Notes under the pieces: generated by a model
What the model was told of the DNA's origin: nothing
Databases searched by the model: none
Seen by the model: only the letters and a program-made list of their open reading frames with translations
Shown: piece by piece, positions 10,156 through 23,127 of the stretch
Layout of the letters: each line of letters starts with the position of its first letter
How positions within the stretch are numbered: the stretch's first letter is position 1
NCBI GenBank assembly: GCA_036346255.1
Contig: CM070639.1
Location: forward strand, 4,412,001-4,476,000
Length of the DNA stretch: 64,000 nt
From: Ampelocalamus luodianensis
Lineage: Eukaryota > Streptophyta > Magnoliopsida > Poales > Poaceae
Direction: 5' to 3'
Program-made: the position numbers and the translations under genes

Positions 10156-13100
10156 TCAATGCCCATTGGCAGGGCGATAGGATGGATATCGGCTTACTCC
10201 GTCCGCTGAATTCGGATAATCCCTCGACTGATAGGAGTAACAATTGATGTCTGCCCCGAAATTCGGCACAGAGGGGTCGGTGCGGCTGTATGGCCACTGG
10301 CTCATAATCATATCATCGAACTCGCCGTTGGAGTATGAAGGAAATCAAACTGTGAATAACTCCTGTCCCTTAGCCCCCGAGGAGCACCGTTCAAAGAACT
10401 ATAGAACGTTGGAAGCTCCTCATCATAGTATTGCTCGGACTGATCAAACAGGTATGGATCACCAAACATGCTATAATCGGGTGTGCAGGCGTTATTGGGC
10501 ATAGAGAACTGCCGATCAAATCCCTGCTGGCGCTGCTGTAGAACCTTTGCTGCCCTTCTGTCGCTCTGCTCCTCGTCCAGCAAGTCATTGATGATGTCTA
10601 GGTGCGGAAACTCATCACCGACCAGGCCTAGCGGTTGGTATGGAGTAAATCTGGTAGAAATTTCTGACAAGAGTTGCTTGCTTCGTGGTCTTCCATTGAA
10701 ATTGAGCTTCTCAAACTCATTTCCGATGCTTGAACCCAATGGCCCATGATTGCTACTGTTGCTGCTGCTTGCCTGCTGTGAGCTCTCTTCTCTCCACTGG
10801 TACTGGTTGAGTGACTCGGGTTTAATGGTTCCAAATGTAAATCCAGGTCTCAGCGATGATTTGTCTTTCCTAGCCGAGTTCTCTGGTGACAGAATGGAAG
10901 GTGACGATACAAACATCGATTGTGACTGTGCAACTCCTTGCTTTGATGAACTTGTCTGATGAGTGAAACCGCTTGCACCAACAGAACTTTTCTCCATCAT
11001 GGCATTACAGTACAACCGGGGACTGTAGCTAGGAGCACTGGCAGAGGGCTCATTGCCCAACCGTCCAACTGCACTCATCGAACGAGAAAGAGGTGGAGCA
11101 GGCTGAACTGTTGAAACAACAGGTGCCGTTTGTTTTGCTGCAGGGCTTGCGGGGCACTCAAGGGCCTTGATGCTGTAATGACCTGGGTTGTAGTAGCACT
11201 GCTTACCAGGGAAGCCAGTTTCTGAGCATCAGATTTGGAGGGTGCAGGCACCTGCAGAGGTCTACTTGCAACTGGAACTGGCCTCTCATTATGGGTTGCA
11301 GCAATGGACAGAGGTCCTTTATTTGATACTAGCTGAGCTGTTGGGGTGGAAGAGACACCCATTGTAGTAGTGGCAGTCACAGCACCTGAAACTTCACTTG
11401 CACGGGAACTCATATTATTGGTGCTTTCTAATGAAGATTTCAGCTGCTGGGAGAAGATAAGTTGCTTCTTAATAGGGCTCACAGAAGAAAAGGAAGACTC
11501 TGTCATTCTTAACTTGGAGGGGCTCGTGGAATCAACATGCCGTTGTGCATTTTGCTTCTTCTGTAACACAAGTTTGTCATCCTGAAATGGGTTGATTTTA
11601 ATGCTTATTCAACCAAGTGGAACACTTTAACAGATTAATGCAAAAGACATCATAAAGCAAAAGGCCTATCGGCCTGTACTATCTGAGACATTCAAGAGAG
11701 GGAATGTACCTCAGGTTCATGTTTATTTGACTTGCCAGAAGTATTGTTGCCAGATCCAACAACACCATTAGGTACTGAATTCGATCCACCTTGTGCAAGC
11801 CCTGTTCGTGTATCAGTATCCTTATTCCTCCTGTTGTTTCCCCTGAATCACAAAATACAGCATGATAAATACCAAGTGACCGCAAAATGGGGAAAATACT
11901 AATAATATCAAAATTTACCTATTATATGAGGATTTGACATTTGTCCAGGCACCTCCCATATACGACCCATTCAAGATAACTGAAGGAACTGAGTCAGATG
12001 AACAAGTAGATGAGCTATCATCCACAAAAGAAGTCCTCTTTCCCGCTTGCTCATTTTGCACCTCACCACCTTCAGGCACAGTAGCTTGAGTTTCTGAAGC
12101 ATCTGTTTCCCAATTAACAGGACTGGATTCACAGTCTTCAAGATCAATATGAAGCACCTCTGAATTATCATCTCTGTTATCAGAGATATCAGACGCTTCT
12201 TCAGGGTTATCGGCATTTGAGATCATTTCTTCCGTTTGACTTGAGAAATCATCCAGGATTCTATCATCTGATGGACTACTCTGTATAACTATTTCCTTTA
12301 TGTCAACCTTCTCATTTTTCCCTTTATTATTTTTCTGAATGTTTTTCTTCTGTTTGGCCTGGGCGAGATTGAAAAAGGAAATTATAAAAACTGTCCTCAA
12401 GAAATACAAAGAGGACATGACAGAATAATGCCCACTTATTATAATACACAGTAAAAAACTAAATAAATGCGGCCACAACACTACAATCTCCAATTATTCA
12501 ATTGCACATACAAAATAACATCCAATCTTCAATTATCCAATTGCACATACAAAATAACATCCAAATCAGACAGGGGAAAAAAGAATTTTTAAGGAAACAA
12601 GTCGGAAACTTTAAACCAAGAGATCCAAGCCAACAGATGTTTATATCATTATTTATTAAGATAAAGAAAATCCTATTGAGACAGAATAAGATGGCATGAT
12701 TGCACTAGCCAAAAGAAACAAACCTGCTTTTTCCTGACTCGTTTTTCCTTCTCAGCAGCACTACGCTTTGCCTTAAGCTCAATTTCTGCAAGCCCAGCAG
12801 CTTCCTCCTCACGAATGAGCTCCTCTTGGCGCTTCAAAGCCACTGCCTCTTGGTATGCCACTTCAATTCGGCTGATTCAAGACTTAAGTAAGATGTGCAT
12901 GCAGGCCATAATTGACTCAAGACTTTTAAGTAAGATGTGCAGATTTCATACGGGGATTTCTGGATTCCCCGAGAAAAAGAATCTGGAAAGAGATTTATCA
13001 AATATCTGATAACAGCAGTATACGTCTTGCCACAAATGGCAACTAGCACCTGTGCAGTCGTGCACTAAAGTGTCAAAATGACAGAAAAACCAGACATGTC

Positions 13101-16100
13101 AAGTGCAGCATCAAGGACTGGGAATCGACATTGAGTTGCTGACTTGTTACACATTTGTGGAGCAAAATACCAATACTAGATGGACATGTTGAACTGGAAG
13201 AAACTTCTCACCTAAATATATGAGCCAAGGCAAAAAAATCCAGTGTCTTCCAGCCGAGCTCTATAAGTCGTCTATCATCACGCTCAATAGAATCTTTGTT
13301 GAAATCGTCACCCGAGTTGACATCCTACAATCACAGATTTTGTTAGGACTTCTTGCATAGATGTAGAACAAAAACTCATGAAGACATAAGCCGTAAAGAG
13401 AACCTTTTTCCAGTTTCTAACTCATTAAGACATAATCACATAAGTCAATAATGACTCCTAGATCCTATTTCAGAACAGTATTATGTAGGAATGCTTAGTT
13501 TGTTGAGTGCAAGTAATTTTGTATCCAATATGAATACAACCAAAATTATAGATCTTTCCGTAAACTTAAAAAAAAAAAAAGACGGTGCCATGAAGAAAGC
13601 TGCTTCCAATTTGAAGGTTGGACACGAAATAAAAACATCCACAGTTGTTAATATCCAGTAAACTGTCCATAAGATGAAATATTGCTGGATGGACTTTACC
13701 CTAATAAACTAACTGTAAGAACTGGTCAAAGAGAAACATCCATACCTTTGTGCGGTTCTGTGAACTTTTATCATCCTTTGTAGGCAATGGTTGGTGTGGC
13801 AGTGTGTCTAATGCAGCTCTTTCAAGCAAACGTATCACATCATCTGCCAAGACAAACATGTCCTGATCAACAAGCACCATAGGAATGCTTCGAGCATCTG
13901 TCTCTGTCAGTTTGGCCACCCCCTTTTTGTTCTTGCTCTGATATTCAAGAGCCTTCAGTCCGCTACATAGTGAGTCCATTACTAAGGTTGATGTAACTTC
14001 CTTCTCTATAAAAAAGTGTTTCACTAGAACTTTCAATATAGTGTCAGTCTTTTCCCTTGTCATGTGCCACGCACATTTGGATCCATTCCTAGCCAGAATG
14101 CATTGAAACTGCAACTTGCCAAAAGAAATATTTTAATAATAGAGTCACATGACTATATTTAAAATGTGCTTGGTCATAAAACACTAAATGCAACAAAAAG
14201 GGAGTTATCTTAACCTGGACCATCTCAGTTTATCCTCAATCAACCTGCTAAACTTGCTTCTTCTTTCATCAATAAAGCGTCGGCAAATCTGTTCCACATT
14301 TGATAGATACACCCTAACTAGTTCCCTTCGGTACTGGCCATCAAGGCAACGAAATGGGCGGTCTGCCTTCTCCCTCAAATATTACAATGCAGAAGCAGAC
14401 ATGGTTATGCAAAATAAACAGATACTCTCAACTCCAAAAATAACTGATGCCAGCACTAGAGTCTAGCCAGAGTCAGTGTTACCAACAGATGAGAAATGGA
14501 AGCTAAAGACCTACAGAAAACAGATACCTAATAACTTGAACTTGAGCTTTGATAGTAAGAACATCCTCGACAACAAAGCCATCATGTAATTTTGATAGCT
14601 CCATAAATTTTTTCCACCCCCAATCATGCTCTTTCTTCCAAAATCGGTGCAGTGTATCTGAAATACTACTTTCTTTAAACTTCACATGCAGAAGACAAGC
14701 AAAATCACTAGCCAAACCAAACAGTGGTATATCAAACTTACCAGAATACTTGGATTTCTTAGGGTCCCTATTAATTACAGCTATTGTAAACTGTGCAAAG
14801 TGACTCCATCCTAAAACAAAAGCAAACCATATTGAAGATCACAATTAGGCTATCAAGAGATGTGTCATGGTTGGCAATACATAGAACAGTTCATCTACCT
14901 GGGAGCAGTTTATCATGGTTGGCGACACAAAGAAAGAGTGACAAGTGATTGCAAACATCACATCCTTGTGGATAAATCAAGATGTACCTGAAAATCAAGC
15001 AGTAGATCTCAACATGTGATGCAGAAGAAAAGCTTGAGCCTATAACTCTAAAGCAAACATGGTACTCATTGACATTTGAAAGTTAGCAGGCTATATATAA
15101 CACTGCAAAGTACATAATAAACATAAAACAGTAGCCAAATTAAATAAACAAAAGATCATGTCCTAATTCTATGTGTATATGTAAATAAAGTGAGAAGGTA
15201 AAAGAGTAACACTTTCCTTCTTCGGTATGTAAATTTTTGTAAATGAGAAAAGAAAAGAAAAGGCCACTCAGTACAGTATGCTCCAGACTCCAGCAAAATA
15301 AGCTTGGTTTTACATAAGAAACAACTACTGCTTAATTGAAGAAAAAAGTATTTGTATAGGAAGCATATCAAGCGAATTGGATATCAAAAGCCAGAGACAC
15401 TTTTACTACTTGTGATTTTCACATTTGATGATACATTAGCCTTTCTTCTCCATGGCATTACATGCTAACTATTGGCTGTTAACCAAAAATTGAGATGGCC
15501 AGAGCCCAGAGATCAACTACTGCTTAATTGGGCTGCTACCAGCAAGTTTCTAATGGGTGCTTGTGTGCTAGCATGCCTCTGCCAGGTGCAAGGTTACTGT
15601 GATACCTGGCGCACATCCATTTTCAACAACCTACCTATCCACAAGGTCAGCTCTCAGCTGTGCTCTGAGTGTTGTAACTGGTATGACCTAAGTCCTTCAA
15701 TCACTAATTCACTGTTGACTGACGGTAACACTAGCATTTGCATTTTGCAGTACAAAACAAACATGCAAATAGTGGATATACTCTGAGCTGTCACAATATA
15801 TGCATAAATTAATCGGTTGTGCTGTCACCTTGGTCTAGTCACAAGTTACAACTATTCTGACAATATCATTCAAAACTAGCAGCCAAATCACATCTAGCAG
15901 GGAAGTAAGAAGCCCAAATGCAGCACAATAAAAACAAGTTTGTGGTAGGAAAAAACTTTCAAAGATGAAATGGTGACTCCAATTAATACCCACTCAAAGA
16001 TCATACCATTTATAACCGCCAACATCGAAGGAATTACTCCGTAGCTCCCTCTTGTTAATTTGGGAAAAATTATCAATCCTCCATGTAAACTTTCCATACA

Positions 16101-17928
16101 GTTCAGAAGGCCTTGGCCCTAATACATGAAAATAAAAGCAACAGGTCAAATAACACTTTATGCTAAAATATTTAAAATGAAAATATAAGGAAAGTAGAAA
16201 CCAAATCAACTTATCAGAACCTCCAATTATCATAAACATAATCCAGTAGAATCGTCAAATAGCTAAGGTAGTAATTATGTCCCTTTTTACTGGTCGAACT
16301 GACAGTTCTAAGAAATTATATTGTAACATTTTTTGTTGATTTTAATTAAAAAAACTATTGTTAAAAATGACAAGTAATGATTTAAACAAGGTAATATAGA
16401 ACCATCTTGCTAACTGTGGAATGTGATGGAGCATATTGAAACAAGGTAATATAGAACCATCTTGCTAACTATGGCACGTGATGGAGCGTACGTGGGTTGG
16501 TGGTGCACCTGCTTTGGAAGCATGAGGTGGGGAGTTCGATTCCCACCGCTGTAAGCTAATTAAAAAATTATGTACTCTGGTTTTTTCTCGCAGTGGTCCA
16601 TTGAACCAGACCAAACCTGGTTTCGGTTTTAAAAGCAATGGTAATTAAGGAATAGTATTTTAGGAAATATGTGTCCAATCCCATGATATTCACACACGAT
16701 AGCAAACTTGAGAGTTCATGATGTAACTACAAAGCTAAAGATCCTTGATCATGTCATGTCAGAACTATTTGCTAGTATGACAGATGAAATAGGGTGATAT
16801 TTTTAGTACTTCACCATTACCTTATATATACCATTTCCACAAAAAACTAACAATTGTTTGACCTTAGCTTCAAGGTCCAGGTCCAGCAAAACTGGTTGAG
16901 CTTCGTACAGATAGCCCAAGGACTTTGGGACTTTTAAGTTAAGGGATGCCTAGCGTGACACACATCTCCACCATCCAATTGTACTTTGAATGAAATTTCA
17001 ATTAGCATTCTGATATGAATTATATTGCATGTCTCATGAGCAAATCCATCACTTAAATTCTTCAGTCACAACTCACATGAGTGCAACAACTGATATATTT
17101 GAATAAATATAAGATACCTAGGATCAGTTCAGCACTAGAATCATATCGCACTTAAGACTTGTCAAGCTTGTATAGGATAACAAAGACTTGTCAAGCTTGT
17201 ATAGGATAACAAAGACTTGTCAAGCTTGTATAGGATAACTTGCCATGGCATAATTAGTTAATTGCATGAAATGAGCATATGTTTCTAGGGATTCAAATGC
17301 AACTATTTGTCACTGCTTCCAACTCCTAATTCATTAGAGCACAACAAATTAAAGGATCGATGAAAAACAGAACTTACTAGGCCTAATTTGCTCAGAACAG
17401 TAAAGACTACAGACCATTAGACTGTGTTTAGTTATCCTAAGCCCAATAACCCAGAACTGCGCAACTAAAGTGACCAAATAAGCTCAGAAAAGGCAGTCTA
17501 ATTGACCATTCCATCATATTGTATGGACAGTGATTCGGACTTCATTGACTTAGTCCTCCATGTCGTAAGTAGCACCACAACCAAGTCAGTTGAGATTGTT
17601 TTTCATAACAATTTAATAAAGATTTAAGAGATCAAGGTTGCCCAGGCAAGATGTAACATCGGAAAAGATGGATTAAAACAATTATGCACCGACAAAGCTG
17701 CAGCAGGTAGTATGAACAAATGCAAGATGAGTTACAAAACACACCACAATCATCGTCATCAGTGTCCGAGTAAGCTGGTGAAGTGGATGGTGTTCCATTC
17801 TCAACTTGCTCGCTCGACCTCCATTCTGCTAAAGATTCCCCAGAATGGCTTTGTTGATCACTTGGCAACTCCTCAGTTGATGAGGATCTACCATCCCCTG
17901 TATAGTCTTCGATCAAAGTGCCAGCCAT
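10156..17928 (-). CDS. MATH-domain TRAF1/MUSE13-14-like protein (three frame breaks)
   Basis: Coding exons (minus): 17745-17928, 16007-16118, 14899-14987, 14742-14810, 14528-14657, 14215-14373, 13746-14108, 13212-13324, 12724-12871, 11919-12358, 11710-11842, 10156-11581. If one base is counted as missing at each of three places (near 14070, 11151 and 10340), all junctions are in phase and the product is 1,122 residues. The MATH/TRAF domain is at about 64-195 (ELYGKFTWRIDNFSQ, TLHRFWKKEHDWGWKKF). A conserved middle (LVDQDMFVLADDV) and a Lys/Glu-rich coiled coil (about 415-465, KRQEELIREEEAAGLAE) follow, then a long Ser-rich tail. Arabidopsis relatives are adaptors in immune-receptor (NLR) turnover and in ATG6/SINAT autophagy control. 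The breaks may be sequence errors or real lesions. Confidence 0.9.
12872..12942. repeat. Short direct duplication in an intron of the MATH gene
   Basis: GATTCAAGACTTAAGTAAG with AGATGTGCA (from 12874) recurs as GACTCAAGACTTTTAAGTAAG with AGATGTGCA (from 12914). The first copy borders the acceptor of the exon at 12724-12871. Confidence 0.6.
16385..16495. repeat. Two-copy tandem repeat in a MATH-gene intron
   Basis: AACAAGGTAATATAGAACCA and the following CTTGCTAACT.TGG.A.GTGATGGAGC.TA occur twice head to tail, about 55 bp per unit, with a few substitutions. Confidence 0.75.
16485..16565 (+). mobile_element. tRNA-derived SINE-like sequence
   Basis: Contains an A-box-like GGTTGGTGGTGCACCTGC and a good pol III B-box, AGTTCGATTCC (16533-16543), about 30 bp apart, inside an intron of the MATH gene. 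This is the layout of a tRNA-derived SINE head. No full tRNA cloverleaf or CCA-type 3' end is present. The SINE family name is not assigned. Confidence 0.5.
17155..17239. repeat. 29-bp tandem repeat, about three copies
   Basis: AGACTTGTCAAGCTTGTATA followed by GGATAACAA is repeated almost perfectly in the first coding intron of the MATH gene. Near-identity of the copies suggests a recent or length-variable array. Confidence 0.9.
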
Positions 17929-18990
17929 TATTCTATCCTCTGAGAATGTGCAGCTACAGAGTCGACCTCACCCTTTTCCTTCCTACAATAATGAGAACGT
18001 AAAGTCATCAAATCTCAGCTTCAGTAGACGCTGAAATTACAAAAGGAGCAATAAAAAAAAAAGTAAACCTAAACTCCAACTCTCCAACACCACAAATTTC
18101 AAAGCAAGTAGGAATAACCGTTTACTAGTCAGTCCGTAAAACCTACGCCACGATGCATCTGTTATCGAGCAATTGCAAAAATGTGTTGGGTTGGGAACCA
18201 AGCAGGCATTGCAGAGAACAAAACAAAAGGGCAATCAAAATGCTGCAAGCAACCACATATAAAGTTCGGGGTAACATCGGCGCACAAAACCATCCAAGAA
18301 CAACGAATTCCCAGAAGCACCATTGTTAGTCTATAAAGCATCTAATTCCCAGCTGAACTAAACTGAAGACACCCATCCCAAAGCTAGAATATCAGGGCCG
18401 AGGCCGTAAGGACTGTAAACCGAAGCAGCATTAAATCATCTACGTCAAAGCTGATTTTTTTTCTCCGACGCAATCAACTGACTTGCAAGTTGCAACAACT
18501 AGTAGAAATTACTGCGCGGACCAACACGGAACAAACGGGAAGATTGGCAGCTAACAGGCACCTAACCCAATCCAATCTAAGCGCGCGCGACGCGGACAGA
18601 GCGCAAGAACCATTCTTGGGCGGAACCCAACCCAATCTCCCCGGGACGGACGAAAGAGAGACCAAGTCGAGGCTAGATCGGGGAGGAGCGGGACCACGAG
18701 CGCGCCAATGCTCACCTCGCTGAGAAATCTCCGCCGATTTAGCCCGGGCCCCGGGTAGTCCGGATCTGACCTCACCTCCCGCTCTCCTCCAATCGCGTGC
18801 GTCGTCGTCCCTGCGACGGCAGCGGCGGCCTGCGGGGAGATCGAGAGCTCCCTCCCCCTCGCGGTGGGCGGCGGCGGCGGCTACGACGTGGGCGGCTTCG
18901 GTGGTGGAAGAGGAGATAGACAGAGGGGGGAGTAGAAGAGATGGAGGGGAACGGAGCAGCGTGCGCGCTGCGTCGAGTCTCGTCGAGTCG
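17929..18990 (-). other. 5' leader of the MATH gene with a leader intron
   Basis: The first coding exon is preceded by an acceptor at 17983 (ATTATTGTAG). A donor GTGAGC after 18716 closes an upstream GC-rich non-coding exon reaching to about 18970. The leader intron is therefore about 17983-18715. It matches the grass pattern of a GC-rich first non-coding exon. Exact start unknown. Confidence 0.55.
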
Positions 18991-19169
18991 AGGGATTTGG
19001 CTGGCACTGTTTGTGTTGAGTAATCGGATCGGGTTTAGCCAGGCTTAGGCTTAGTCTTAGTCTCTCTCTATCTTCTTGTCATGGTAGTTATAACTTATAA
19101 GACAGATTATTTCTCTCCGATTAATTCTCGTGTTTCCTTCGTGGAGGTCGTAGTAGTATTTATTTAGAA

Positions 19170-19330
19170 AGCAAAATTGGTTATATGACATCGTAATTTT
19201 GTGTCATTAGTTGTAGAACATTTAAGTTTCGTGTCTTCGTCGAAAGACACGATAATTTTGTAGTTCTTTGTTGTAGGACATTCTGCTTATTAAAATAATA
19301 TATCTGGTTGGGAGAGAAGAGAGAAGGTGG
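19170..19330 (+). repeat. Left terminal inverted repeat of the candidate MULE
   Basis: Inverse partner of 26070-26227; begins AGCAAAATTGG. Divergence is moderate, so the element is old. Confidence 0.65.
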
Positions 19331-19482
19331 ATGAAAAGACTATTTTGCCCCTGTTTGGCTCAGGTGCGCACGTCAAGGTCGATCGGTTTGGTTGAGGCGG
19401 CTGTATTCAACCAAGTCAAAGCGGCTCAATCCAAATGCATGGGTTTTGAGTCGGACTTGCTGGACATAGTATAGGATGGCTT

Positions 19483-20040
19483 TGTTAAGTTTAGTAGTGG
19501 TGGGAAGGCAGATGCGTGAACGTCGATTGATGGATGATAGATACGAGAACGCCCTCAATTACAGCTGATAGATACGAGAATGCCCTCAACTACGGCCGAT
19601 AGAAGAGGCTCTGTTCAACGCTTGACTAGATAATTTTCTCATTGCCTTTCAACGTAACCAATGGTTTCCTTTATATCTCAGGAATCCCCTAACAAACCTT
19701 TCTAAAGTTATCTTGCTATCTTTATATTACAACTTCCTAATATACTAAATAACCGACGAGCCACGTTGTCGAGACGAAGTCGATGAATACGTAGCCAATA
19801 CGTAGCCTAGACGGACTCCAGTAGTCCATCGTTGTAAACAGCAGAATTGCCGAGATGTGGCCGAGACGGACTCCAGTAGTCTATCGATGTATACGTCACG
19901 CGTTGCCGATACGAACTTCATTAGCCACCATCTTGCCGATACAAACACTAGTAGTCGTCGTAACGTCCGAAGTAGATTCTGCATTGGCTATCTTCATATG
20001 ATTACGTTGTTGATATGTTTGATCCACAAATGAGTCCACA
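19483..20040 (-). repeat. 3' LTR of gypsy element 1
   Basis: 558 bp. On the plus strand it begins TGTTAAG and ends GAGTCCACA, giving TG..CA ends in either reading. It aligns along its full length with 24309-24844, with scattered substitutions and small indels. Confidence 0.92.
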
Positions 20041-20843
20041 ATACTTTCACTCTCATTGAAAAACAGCTCGTCCTCGAGCTGGAACGTAGGATAACGATCC
20101 TTAAAATCCGATAATTTGACCCAAGTAGCATCAGTAGCAGAACACCCGGTCCATTGCACCAATAATTCCCAAGTGACACAATTGAGACGTGCACGAAAAA
20201 TACTGCTAGGAGCAGGAACAACACGGCCATGAAGAAAATCTGGAAGTCGAATAGGATTCGTAGGAGGTGTACCTTCAACCTTCTTAAGCAAAGTAACATG
20301 AAAAACGTCATGTATACAAGCACGAGCGAGAAGTTGAAGACGATAAGCAACCGTCCCAACCTTGTCAACCACCTTAAAAGGCCCATAAAAATGGGGACAA
20401 AGTTTAGAAGAACCATCCTTGATAGCAGAGGCGATGCGATAGTGAAGACGAAGCCAAACCCAATCACCTACGTCATACATCACCTCCCTACGTGATTTAT
20501 CATGTTGTTGCTTCATATAATCTTGAGCCTGCAACAACCGTTCACGAATTCCACCCAAAAATTCATCACGATCCTGTAATTGTCGATCAACAGCTGCCAC
20601 CCATGCCATGCTCGGCTCATAAGACAACAGAGTGGGTGGATCACGACCATAAACCACTTTGAAAGGAGTGGTTTTCAAAGCAGTTTGAAAGGAAGAATTA
20701 TAACAATATTCTGCCCATGGAAGCCACTGAAGGCAGGTCCTCGGTCGATCACCAGAAAGACAACGAAGATACATAACGATGATACGGTTGACCACCTCGG
20801 TTTGGCCATCACTTTGAGGATGAAACACAGAACTCAATTGCAA
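19896..20843 (-). pseudogene. Gypsy 1 integrase C-terminal part with chromodomain-like end
   Basis: Contains the integrase motif HPQSDGQTE, the plant-gypsy region around VYGRDPP, a GPF-type module and a C-terminal chromodomain-like segment (LLVQWTG, ATWVKLSDF, FQLEDELF). The frame stays open past the LTR border at 20040 and ends inside the 3' LTR. The upstream integrase core is broken by frameshifts, so this is a fragment. Confidence 0.85.
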
Positions 20844-21796
20844 TTTAAACCCAGCAAAACAGAAAAGCTAGGTCCAAAAATTGCTAGTGAATCACTGGAT
20901 CACGGTCACTAACAATGGATGACAGAATACCATGCAAACGAACTATCTCATCAAAAAAATACTCGAGCCACATAACTAGCAGTGTAAGGATGTCCCAAGG
21001 TTATAAAATGAGCATACTTGGAGAAACGATTCACCACAGATCAACCACCGACCTTTGGAAGGCCTTCCACAAAATCCATCAAGATGTCCTGCCAGATGGA
21101 ACTGGGAACCTCTAAGGGTTGTGAGAGGCCCGCAAGGTGCAGATGCTCTATTTTATTACGCTGACAAACTGCACAACCTTTAATAAACTCACAGACCTTA
21201 CGAATAGCGTGAGGATGATAGAAGGTGGCACACAGATGATGAAGAGTTTTCTGGACGCCTTCATGCCCACTGCCATGAGCCTCCGCAAGTAGCTACAGCC
21301 AGAACAAGGAATTGGCTGGAACAAAAAACACGTCCCTCATGCAATAATAATCCATCCACAAACGACCAAGCTGGAGCAGCCTTACCCGCGATGATTTGCT
21401 GAATTAAAGCTTGAACATCCGCAATAGCCGGTTCCGCTCGAAGGCCATCAAATAGCACGAAAGATGGGGAGGACAGAGCCATGATTGCTGCTGCACTGTT
21501 CTGTTGTCGAGAAAGAGCATTCGCCGCAGCATTTTGTCAACCGATTCGAAATTCCACAGCAAAATCATAGCCAAATAATTTGCTTACCCAAGTATGTTGC
21601 GGAATTATAGAAAGACGTTAATCCAAGAGATACTTCAGGCTATAATGATCCATTCGAAGTATGAATAGGCGTCCCATAAATAAGGCCGCCAATGACGTAC
21701 GGCCTTAACCAAACCAATCAACTCTCGTTCATATGCCGCCAATTTAACTTGATGTTGTGCCACCGCTCGACTGAAAAACGCAATTGGTCCGTCGCC

Positions 21797-22830
21797 CTAA
21801 TGCAAGACTGCCCCAAAACAGGTACCAGAAGCATCACAATCCACCACAAAGGGTTTTGTGAAATTGGGCAATTGAAGGATAGGACCCGTAATTAAAGTCT
21901 CCTTGAGGGCAAGAAAAGCTACGTCGACCTTTGGAGACCATAGAAAAGCCTCGCACTTAAGCAATTTGGTGAGAGGAGCAGCCACCTCGCCATATGCCTT
22001 GATGAATTTGCGATAGTAGCCCATAAGACCAAGGAAGCCACACAACGCCCGTACGGTGGTTGACGTCGGCCAACTGGAAATAGCCTCAATCTTGCTGAGA
22101 TACATCGCCACTCCCTGAGCTGAAATAATATGGCCCAAGTAAGCCACGAATCCTTCACCGAACGAACACTTGGAGCGCTTGAGAAACAGCTGATTCTGGT
22201 GGACCACTACAAAATAGCACGAACATGCTGAAGATGCTCCGCCCAAGATGCGCTGTAAATCAAAATATCATCGAAGAAAACCAGCACAAATCTGTGAATA
22301 TATCGTTTGAGAACATCATTCATAAGAGCCTAAAATGTAGCGGGCGCATTTGTTAATCCGAAGGGCATGACAAGGAATTCATAGTGACAATGATGAGTTT
22401 GGAACACCGTCTTTGCAATATCATCGGGGTGCATGCGCATTTGATGATAACCACTGTGTAGATCCAATTTGGTGAATAAGCGGGCGCCTTTAAGCTCATC
22501 AAGGAGTTCATCGACCACCGGGATGGGAAATTTACTTTTCACTGTCTTGACATTGAGTTGATGATAATCGATGCAAAAATGCCAGGATGCGTCTTTCTTG
22601 TGAACCAACAGCACCGATGATACCTTGTGTCAACATCTCATCACATTGACACTTGATTTCATCTTTCAACAATTGCGGATAACGGTATGGTCGGATAGCC
22701 ACGGGAGCGGTACCTGGAAAGAGATGGATGTGATGGTCACAGCGACGAGAGGGAGGTAAGCCGTGAGGCTCCTCAAACACCTCAGCGAATTCGTCGAGAA
22801 GCAATGTCATCATAGCATCACTGTCCAATG
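21797..22830 (-). pseudogene. Gypsy 1 reverse transcriptase and RNase H remnants
   Basis: Reverse transcriptase motifs include CIDYHQLN, LDLHSGYHQMRM, MPFGLTNAPATF and, after a stop, a VFFDDILIYS box. RNase H begins at FVVDCDASG. Stops include ATFQ changed to ATF-stop at about 22331 (CAG to TAG) and frameshifts between blocks. The product is not expected to function. Confidence 0.88.
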
Positions 22831-23127
22831 CGAACGAGTTTGCACACCAGGACTAGGCTTGCAAACCCTACCAAATAACTTTATGGTCATGTCGCCAAAA
22901 GGTCATTGTCAACTGGTCGAAATCCCACGGTGATTGGTCCTAAAGTCCTCAACCATTGAACACCCAACACGATATCAAATCCTGCAAGTGGAATGACATA
23001 GAAATCAAGAGAGAAATCCTCGTCGCTGATCCTGACGGAAACACCTCAAAAGAGGCCAGTACTGGCCACTTTATCTCCATTGGCAACTACTACTTTGATG
23101 GTGGTCGGAGGTTGGTGTCACGCTGAG

